This document shows positions 56,073 to 64,000 of a stretch of 64,000 bases of DNA, in pieces (position 1 is the stretch's first letter; each line of letters begins with the position of its first letter). Origin of the DNA: Ovis canadensis. Lineage: Eukaryota > Chordata > Mammalia > Artiodactyla > Bovidae. The position numbers were made by a program, and so were the translations under genes. The DNA lies in the NCBI RefSeq assembly GCF_042477335.2, contig NC_091256.1:41123001-41187000 (forward strand). The letters run 5' to 3'. The notes beneath the pieces are model-generated. The model was given only the letters and a program-made list of their open reading frames with translations, was not told the DNA's origin and searched no databases.

Positions 56073-58789
56073 TTCTAAGCCCCCAGCAAAGCTTTGCCTG
56101 TGCTTTTAATTTAAAAAATCATTAAGCTGTGGTAATAAAAACATGGATTTATCTCAGTGGTATATTGCAACATGAAAAATTTACAAAAGACTCTACTTTT
56201 TAAAGTGTAATAAAACAAGTGATATTCATGTTAAAATAAATACAAATAAATAAAAGGAACACAAAGTAACTTGAATCCTGCCCTGTAACTCATCCCAGGT
56301 GAACCCTGATTTGAATTGCTCTCAGGTGTTTAGTGGCGATTTGACACACAGACCAGAATCTACAGAACTGCAAACTCCAGTTTGAGAAATGGTCCCCCCA
56401 GGGTGACCTAAGCGCTCCCCTGGCCTCCCCAGAGGCTTGGACCGCTGCTTCTCAGGTTGAGATCCTTCAGTGTCCTCTACTTGATGCCAGGCCTACTAAG
56501 CACCACAGGGATGCCAGGCTGGGCAGGTGGGGCTGTCCTGCTTTCTGAGCGCTGGGGTGCCTGTGTCTTCTTCACTCTTTTTTTTTCCCATACCTTTGGA
56601 ACTGAGGAAGTCAATGCCATCACCTAGTGATTAAGTGGGGTGCTCTGGGCTGCCGACACTTGGGGCTTGAAAGGGCAAGATGAGGTCCTGCAGGTGGCGA
56701 TGATGCACTACTCCAGTGGTGCTCTTCACAAAGAAACGGTTTGAACAGCATCTCCTGGAGTCATACACACGCTGGCTCCTCCCCTCCAAAGTGAGAGCTA
56801 CTGGAGAACAACACCTAGGAACCTCGGGGTCTTCTGTGAAAGGATACCAATCCCCCTAGGAGATACGCTCAGCTCACAGCATTCTCCGCTTGTCTGTATG
56901 AATCATTACAATCCTCTTCTCTCCACGTTTGTGTCACTCACAATAGCAGCGGCCTCAGTGTTTGTGCTTGTCTTCCCAAAATGCCATCCAGTAAGTTAGG
57001 GACTTGACGGAGAACTTGTGTACCTTACCTTTCATCCCCACCCTCCATATTTATGTCTCCTCCTCCCTGTCCTCTTCTTCACTGACTGCAGACCCAACAG
57101 CTTCTCTTAAGAGGAGAAGCAGAGGATATCTTGACATCTGGAGGGAAGAAAATGGTTGCACGTGTCCAGAGCTGTCCAGGGCAGCAGAATACCCATGTTG
57201 GGGACCCCAGGGCAGGGCCAGATTTCAAAGGAGTCTGACTCAAAGCCAGCTTCCTGCCTGGACCACTCAGAGTAGCTCCATCAGATTCAATGGTGCAGAA
57301 GTGGGGTCAGGATGCTAGAAAAGTTGGGGAGGAGGGCTGCAGACAGATTTTATAAAAGACCCCAGGATACGTGTGCCTGCATGAGACCAGGACAAGAATC
57401 ATCCAAAGTGGGGATGAGAAAGCGCTACAAAGAGGAGCTTATTATTAGAAAAAAAGAGAAATGGGAAAGAGATGAAAGAAATAAATTACATGCAGACTGT
57501 TGCTCTCCTGATCCGATTCTTCATTAGACTCGAAGTAGTATTCTGGTGTCCGAGGGCAGCAACGATGTGGTGGCCAGGAGAAAAGAAAGCAGAGAATTAG
57601 AGTCAATATGAGAACTAGGGGCCTTGATGCTCCTGGGATCATGTAGCCTGCTCTCAGAATCCCTTCTGTTCTTATGTCCATGGTCCTCCCAAGGCATCAA
57701 TTGTTTCTCCCCTGCAATGAAGGAGTGGGTCTCTGACCTCTCACATACTTCTGCAGCCCTCAGATTCCCTACATGTGACCACAAATGAAGGCCTGGGTCA
57801 TCCTGTTCCTCCTTCAGGCAGCCACTGTGTTCAGCAACTCTGTGCATGAGATTGCCATCCTCTCTCTCCATCCTCCTCCTCACTCCTCCCTTTCCTTATT
57901 TCTCTCTTAAAAATTAGTGCTTCTTTCCTTTCTCCTGTCCCCCTCCATCAATCATATAGTTCTCCAGTACAGGCCCATTGGAGGAAAGTCCATGGGTATA
58001 CCGCCACCCTCTTCAATCAGGGTGTTTCAACTAGGATCAACTAGGATGGTTGGATCAACTAGGCAATCCATCCTTTCCATGGAGTAGCAGGCATGGGCCT
58101 GATACTGTGTTGGTCCCTATGGGAGGGAAGCACAACTAAGTCCACATAAGAAGTGACTGTCCTGTGCCTGGGGTGACTGTAGGCACCTGGGAGATACTTA
58201 ATCCTCATACCAACCCCATAGGTCCCCTAGCCCCTTACAGAAGATGAGAGTCAAATCTGAGGGAAAGTTAGTAGTCCAAATTCCCTTAACATGAAAATGA
58301 TTCAACACGAATACACCGTACCTGCCCATGTTTGCCCTGAACCTCAGAGACGGAGGGGACAGAGCAGGGCAGGCCTGAGGAGAGGTCACAGGATGAGCGT
58401 AACAGAGGCTGGGGCCTCTACAGAGGCATGTCTGGTTGGAGCAGAGGGATCTAAGATCAGCAGGGCCCTCTCTGGCTTTGCTATCCAGAAGCTCTCTCCT
58501 GAGACCTAGACAGTCACAGGCGACAAAGGTCGGCAGTGTGCAAAGCAAGCCCAGCAGCCTCTGCACACAGTCCACCAGAATTCCTGCCTGCCAGGGAGCG
58601 TCTCTAGGGGCCACTGAATATGGACATCCCAGAAATGGATGAACATTCATGACACAAGCCTTGGGTGAGGTGAGGAGGCAGAGATGAGATCAAGGATACT
58701 GGAGCATACTCAGTAACCCCAGAGGACGGATCCTTTAACTCCTCCACACTGGGGATGCCCTTTACGTGAGGAACAGTGAGGGCAGAGCA
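56073..58789. other. Repeat-poor intergenic sequence, no gene recognised
   Basis: Contains almost no young repeats, unlike its surroundings. A minus-strand frame at 57681-57445 has a hydrophobic run (LVLILTLILCFLFSW) followed by Cys/His and acidic residues, but another frame is equally open and no exon boundaries can be fixed. It could hold remnants of the gene family implied by the tandem duplication next to it. Confidence 0.35.
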
Positions 58790-59110
58790 TGAATGTGATG
58801 CCACGAAAGTACAGAGGGAGAGACTTCTCGTCCACCTCCTCACACTCAGCAGAACTTGGTGTCCAGGTTCAAGTGCCAGTGAGAGTTTTGTGTCCCAGCA
58901 GATTATGTGCATCATAGACCAATAAAGAAAACCAAACTCTCTCATGCATAATACCCTCAGGGTGCCAATCACAATGGGCAGTAACAAAAGCAGGAAAAAT
59001 CATAGGTAAATACTTTTTGCATACCAAAGGCAGAAAAGATGATTGTAGACACAGCACAGTCAAAGACCGTGGACACATTTCCATTTATTCTGACATATTT
59101 AAAATACAAA

Positions 59111-59326
59111 GGGCTTCCCTGGTGGCTCAGTTGGTAAAGAATTTGCTGCAATGCAGGAGACCTGGATTCAATCCCTGGGTTGGGAAGATTCCCTGGAGAA
59201 GAAAATGATAACCCACTCCAGTATTCTTGCCTGGAGAATTCCATGGACAGAGGAGCTTGGCAGGCTACACACCATGGGGTCACAAAGAGTCAGGCACGAC
59301 TGAGTGACTTAACACTTTCACTTTTC
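59111..59326 (+). mobile_element. Bov-tA SINE, only in duplication copy 1
   Basis: 'gggcttccctggtggctcag' to 'gactgagtgacttaacactt'. Exact 14-bp target duplication atttaaaatacaaa at 59097-59110 and 59327-59340; an A-run follows. Confidence 0.96.
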
Positions 59327-59504
59327 ATTTAAAATACAAAAAAAAAAAAAAAAAACAACCCCACACCAAATCTGATTTCTACCCATATTTTAACATTTCC
59401 CCCCATTTCACATCCACCTTCCTCAGTCTCCAAACAAGCAGGTGTAGCCCAAGTGTTCCCAGGACCCCTCTCCTCTCGGACCCTACCTGAGTGTTGTTCC
59501 CTAC

Positions 59505-59552
59505 CTGTAGCATCTTCATCCTGGTTGCTCCATGAGCTGTCCAGCATCTTGT
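59505..59552 (-). other. Exon-like 48-bp segment, copy 1
   Basis: On the minus strand it is preceded by CTACAG and followed by GTAGGG. In the phase that begins after two bases it reads KMLDSSWSNQDEDAT(G). A second donor (CAG|GTAGGG) lies 18 bp further on. Whether it is transcribed is unknown. Confidence 0.3.
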
Positions 59553-60388
59553 CTGTAGAAACCCAAACATGAGTGATGAAGTTGTTAGAAAGTGTGACCA
59601 ACCCGTTTCTCCTACTTCACTTGAGGTTACTGTGGGTCTCAGAGCATCACCCTGATTTTTCCCTCCAGGTTCTCATGTCCTCCTTAGGTTCCATCGAGTC
59701 AGACCACTCGACAAGACATTGCTCACAGTTGAAAAAAGTCCATATGAGAGAAAGATTCTGAAGATGCACCTCGCAACTTCTCACTTCTACAGACCCCATG
59801 AGAGCTCTTCCCTCTAAATTTACAAATCTGAAATTCCAACTGTATGAACAAACTTGAAATGTGCCTAGTGGAACTGAGCAATTGGATGAGTTTCATGTTT
59901 TATATTAATAGAGTGAGTTAATTATTGATTGAAGTAGACAGCTGTGAACAGGTACCTCTGGCTAATGGCTATCACACTGTATAACACAGATCTAGAGTAT
60001 CAAAGATGAAGGAGCTATTATTGCTCTTCCTGTGATTGTTCCCTATTGCGGAGTAGTGTGCTGGTCTGATCTGATCATTCATTTGTAAGTATTTCCTGAG
60101 CTCATGCATACAAGTCACAAATTCTCAAATTGTAGAGGGAGAGAATTTATTCTGGTCCAACAGCTGACACTCAGTAGAAGAACCTGGTGTCCAGGGGCAA
60201 GTACCTACAGGAGTTTTGTGTCCCAGCAGATTATATGCCACATAGGCCAGTGATAAACACAAAACCACAATCTCTTGTGCACGATACCCTTTGGGTGCTC
60301 ATCAGACACCAGTCTTTCAAATTGGCAGTGACCAAAAGGAAAGAGCAGTCCTTATAGAAAAGATGGTTTTTGCATACAAAGGAAGATG

Positions 60389-60602
60389 TGCGTGTGTGGT
60401 AAGTCACTTCAGTCGTGTTCCAACTACTTATGACCCTATGGGTTGTAAGCAGCCAGGCACCTCTGTCCGTGGGATTCTCCAGGCAAGAGTCCTGGACTGG
60501 ACTGCCAATTCCTCCTCTAGGGGATCTTCCTCACCCAGGGATCGAACCCTCGTCTCCTGCCTTGCAGGTGGATTCTTTACCACTGAGCCATCAGGGAAGT
60601 CC
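60389..60602 (-). mobile_element. Bov-tA SINE, only in duplication copy 2
   Basis: Reverse Bov-tA from 'tgcgtgtgtggtaagtcact' to 'tgagccatcagggaagtcc'. Exact 13-bp target duplication acaaaggaagatg at 60376-60388 and 60603-60615. Confidence 0.96.
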
Positions 60603-60807
60603 ACAAAGGAAGATGAGCAATTATAATCACAGCACAGACAGAGCTCGTGGCGAGAATCCTTCTTACTTTTAATATTAAAATATGAAATGGACATTTCTAC
60701 ATGTATTTCCTGTTTTTCAATGTTGTCTACGTCTTCCTCAACACTTGTAACCCAGGTGTTCCCGGGAGCTCTTTCAAGTTGTATCCTACCTGAATGTCGT
60801 TCCCTAC

Positions 60808-60855
60808 CTGTGTTGCATTCATTTCCACTGTCATATATGCTTTCCAAAATGCATT
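60808..60855 (-). other. Exon-like 48-bp segment, copy 2
   Basis: Same length as in copy 1, preceded by TTTTGCAG and followed by GTAGGG, with the same second donor 18 bp on. In the same phase it reads CILESIYDSGNECNT(G). By manual count only 23 of 48 bases match copy 1. Confidence 0.3.
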
Positions 60856-61296
60856 CTGCAAAACAAAAATATAAGTAGAAGAGTTATCAGGAAGGATGGC
60901 CCACCCATTTCTCCTGCTTAACTTGATGTTATTGTGGATCACACAGAGAAACCCTGTGGTTTCCTCCAGGTTCTGAGATCTTCCCTGAGCTCTGTGAACT
61001 CAGTAATCTTCAGTAAGACATTGGTCACAGTTGTAAACCTTCAAAAATAGGGAGAAGCTGAAAAATAACCCTTCAACTTCTCACTTCCAGGAATTCATCT
61101 GTAGTTCTTACCTTCAAGTTTACAAACTGGAAATTCCAGCATTTGAAATGTGACTAGTATGACTAAGCAATTGGATGTTTTGTTTCCCTTTAATAGATTG
61201 GATTAGTTATTGATGGAATTAAATTAATTGTGAACAGGTACACCCACCTAGTGGCTGCCATTGAATAGAGCAGCTCTAGAGATACAGTGCCAAAGA

Positions 61297-62612
61297 ATGC
61301 TCAAGCTACTGCACAATTGCACTCATCTCACACACTAGCAAAATAATGCTCAAAATTCTTCAAGCCAGGCTTCAATAGTACATGAACCGTGAACTTCCAG
61401 ATGTTCAAGCTGGATTTAGAAAAGGCAGAGGAACCCAGAGATCAAATTGCCAACATCCATCGGATCATTGAAAAAGCAAGAGAGTTCCAGAAAAAACATC
61501 TATTTCTGCTTTATTGACTATGCCAAAGCCTTTGACTGTGTGGATCACAACAAACTGTGGAAAATGGGAAAAACTTAAAGAAATGGGAATAGCAGACCAC
61601 CTGACCTGCCTCCTGAGAAATCTGTATGCAGGTCAAGAAGCAATAGTTAGAACTGGACATGGAACAACAGACTGGTTCCAAATAGGGAAAGGAGTATGTC
61701 AAGACTGTATATTGCCACCCTGCTTATTTAACTTATACGCAGAGTACATCATGAGAAATGCTGGACTGGATGAAGCACAAGCTGGAATCAAGATTGCCAG
61801 GAGAAATATCAATAACCTCAGGTATGCAGATGACACCACCCTTATGGCAGAAAGTGAAGAGGTTAGTTCAAAGAGCCTCTTGATGAAAGTGAAAGAGGAG
61901 AGTGAAAAAGTTGACTTAAAACTCGACATTCAGAAAACTAAGATCATGGCATCTGGTCCCATCACTTCATGGCAAATAGATGGGGGGAGCAGTGGAAACA
62001 GTGAGAGACTTTATTTTTTTGGACTCCAAAATCATTGTAGATGGTGAATGTAGCCATGAAATTAAAAGACACTTGCTCCTTGGAAGAAAAGTTATGACCA
62101 ACCTAGACAGCATGTTAAAAAGCAGAGACATTACTTTGCCAACAAAGGTCTGTCTAGTCAAAGCTATAGTTTTTCCAGTAGTCATGTATGGATGTGAGAG
62201 TTGGACTGTGAAGAAGGCTGAGCACCGAAGAATTGATGCTTTTGAATTGTGGTGTTGGAGAAGACTCTTGAGAGTCCCCTGGACTGCAAGGAGATCCAAC
62301 CAGTCCATCCTAAAGGAAATCAGTCCTGACTATTCATTGGAAGGACTGATGTTGAAGCTGAAACTCCAATCCTTTGGCCACCTGATGTGAAGAACTGACT
62401 CATTTGAAAAGACCCTCCTGCTGGGAAAGATTGAAGGCAGAAGGAGAAGGGGACGACAGAGGATGAGATGGCTGGATGGCATCACTGACTCGATGGACGT
62501 GAGTCTGAGTGAACTCTGGGAGTTGGTGATGGACAGGGAGGCCTGGCGTGCTGCGGTCCATGGAGTCACAAAGAGTCAGACATGACTAAGCGACTGAGGT
62601 GAACTGAACTGA
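61297..62612 (+). mobile_element. BovB LINE, 5'-truncated, with reverse-transcriptase region
   Basis: Sense BovB from 'aatgctcaagctact' before the reverse-transcriptase domain to 'gaactgaactgag'. A frame at 61514-62047 includes the polymerase region with YADD, then shifts to another frame near 61985 ('ggggggagcagtgg'), so it is not functional. It lies inside duplication copy 2. Confidence 0.94.
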
Positions 62613-62751
62613 GAGACACTGATGAGGAAGGGGCATCCACCCCTCTCCTGTGTTTTTCCTTGTTGCAGAGTAGTTTATTGGTCTGATCTGAACATTCATT
62701 TATATTTCCTGCTTTCATCCACATGTGCCAGGAATTATGTGAGGCCTTTGT

Positions 62752-62955
62752 GTTGTTGTTGTTTAGTCACTAAGTCATGCTGACTCTTTTGCGACCCCAT
62801 GGACTGTCCATGGGATTTTCCAGGCAAGAATACTGGAGTGGGTTTCCATTTCCTTCTGCAGGCGATCTTCCTGACCCAAGGATCAAACTCACAGCTCCTG
62901 CCATGTCTCCTGCATTGCAGGTGGGTTCTTTACTGCTGAGCCCTGGGGAAGCCCC
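62752..62955 (-). mobile_element. Bov-tA SINE
   Basis: 'tgttgttgtttagtcactaag' to 'ctgctgagccctggggaagcccc', with a shortened middle. Confidence 0.85.
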
Positions 62956-63194
62956 ATTTGAGGCCTTGGGGGCACACTCAAACAGTAATGTCAACACCTA
63001 GGTTGTAGATGAATTCCTAGCAGGGAGCATATAAGCTGAGGTGCTAGGGTTTGCCCGGTGCACCTGTGCTGGACATAATCCAAGAGGAGGGGCAGGGGGA
63101 GGGTGGACACTTCCCTTGAATCACGAACCCATCCTTCTCACCCCAGCTCTGGAAGGGTCAGGAGGTCAAGGACAAAGGTTCTAAGATGGTAAAC

Positions 63195-64000
63195 AACTTG
63201 TATACAGAAAACTTCAAAACATTGATGGAAGAATTAAATAAGAAACACTAACTGGAATGATAGTATCAATTCAATGGCCATGAATTTGAGCAAACTCCAG
63301 GAGATGGTGAAGGACAGGGAAGCCTGGTGCACTGCAGCCCTTGGGGTTGCAAAGAGTCAGACCCAACTTAGCAACTGAACAGAAAACAAAGTTGGAATGA
63401 AATGCCAAGTTCATACACTGGAAGCCAATATTGTTGAGATTTCCATACCACCCAAAGTGATGTACAGATTCACTGCAACACCTAGCAGAAATCCAATGGC
63501 ATTTTATAGAAAGGGGAATGTTTTTCTTAAAATATGTAGGGAACCACAGAGAACCCCAAAGAACCAAGGCAATCTTGATAGCAAGAACAGAGATGGAGGC
63601 TTCGCACTTCCTGAATTCAAAACATATATGCAAAGTCACAGCAATCAAAAGAGTGGGCGTAATGGCATCAAAACAGGCAGACAGACCCATAGACCAGAAG
63701 AACAGCTTTCAAAAACATTCTTACATACTGAAACAAGGACCTTCACTGATGTTCTAAGACTGTACAATGGAGAAAGAATAGTCTCTTCAGCAATCAACAG
63801 AATGAAAAGACATCCTACAGCATGGGAGAAAATATTTGCAAATCTAATATTTGAGAAAGGAACTAATATCCAAAATATATAATAAACTACTAGAACTCAA
63901 TTGCATCAGAAGGGACACACAATTCTGTTTTAAAATGGGCTACAAACTTGAATAAACATTCCTCCAAAGAAGATATATGAATAGCCAACACACGTATGAA
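63195..64000 (+). mobile_element. L1 ORF2 fragment, runs off the window, with BovB piece inserted
   Basis: 'tatacagaaaacttcaaaacattgatg' then, after a BovB tail piece, 'aaatgccaagttcatacactgg' and 'atccaatggcattttatag', all sense L1 ORF2. The frame at 63397-63882 is L1-derived. Confidence 0.75.
63265..63380 (+). mobile_element. BovB 3' tail fragment in L1
   Basis: 'aatttgagcaaactccaggag' through 'gaccca acttagcaactgaac', diverged BovB 3' end. Confidence 0.8.

Larger units (their letters stand above)
58790..60115 (-). repeat. Tandem segmental duplication, copy 1
   Basis: Homologous in order to 60116-62725: 'ttttgtgtcccagcagatta', 'ccctacctg', 'tttctcctacttcacttgag', 'ctgatctgatcattcattt' all recur. 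Contains its own Bov-tA at 59111-59326 that copy 2 lacks. Strand given for the exon-like segment. Edges approximate. Confidence 0.85.
60116..62725 (-). repeat. Tandem segmental duplication, copy 2
   Basis: Homologous to copy 1 but interrupted by its own Bov-tA (60389-60602) and by a 1.3-kb BovB (61297-62612). After the BovB, homology resumes with 'agtttattggtctgatctgaacattc'. Confidence 0.85.

Noticed and set aside
57445..57681. Minus-strand frame with a membrane-like segment
   Set aside because: No matching splice sites or homologous domain that I can defend, and a second frame over the same bases is also open. Kept as part of the unassigned stretch only.
58869..59084. Minus-strand frame in duplication copy 1 with a hydrophobic region
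   Set aside because: The matching stretch in copy 2 carries an indel that shifts the frame ('tttttgtgtttatcac' region), so the frame is not conserved between copies.
1..64000. Regularly recurring 200-280 bp units as a CRISPR array or a new system
   Set aside because: They are dispersed ruminant SINEs and BovB tails in both orientations with their own target duplications, with no spacers or cas genes. The window is an ordinary mammalian locus.

Overview
This window is nuclear DNA from a ruminant, most likely a bovid. The sequence is packed with BovB LINEs (CTGAA-repeat tails, YADD reverse-transcriptase motifs), Bov-tA and Bov-A2 SINEs, CHR-type tRNA-derived SINEs and L1 pieces. Older mammal-wide repeats (MIR, L2, MER5A, MLT1) are also present. 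Genes are widely spaced, with GT-AG introns. I see no bacterial or viral operon, CRISPR array or new multi-gene system.

Two protein-coding genes converge tail to tail in the left 37 kb. (1) At 1-6953 on the + strand are the last four coding exons of a gene whose coiled-coil tail and position beside SCCPDH fit the kinesin KIF28 (KIF28P in human). (2) From 37077 down to 8580 on the - strand lies a complete 12-exon SCCPDH gene. I rebuilt every exon; the phases all agree and give exactly 429 codons plus a stop. Its first exon sits in a CpG island at about 36780-37440. The two genes are separated by about 1.6 kb, and a short TTTATTATTAAA element at 8066-8077 could serve as a poly(A) signal on both strands.

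From 37.5 to 64 kb I find no gene I can name. This half holds nested repeats: a BovB at 39510-40951 with a 5' inversion and a 12-bp target-site duplication, several 5'-truncated BovB copies inside L1s, and LTR-like sequence near 42 kb with a duplicated RFX-box-like motif. At about 58.8-62.7 kb there is a direct tandem duplication. Its two copies carry different, independent SINE/BovB insertions. Each copy also keeps a 48-bp exon-like segment on the - strand, bounded by AG and GT, whose sequence differs far more between copies than the flanks do. That is the most unusual signal in the window.

For 54.2-58.8 kb and some other stretches I can only say that I see no assignable gene. Repeat family names rest on recognition of consensus features, not on a database search; boundaries are usually good to about 10-20 bp unless a target-site duplication is cited.
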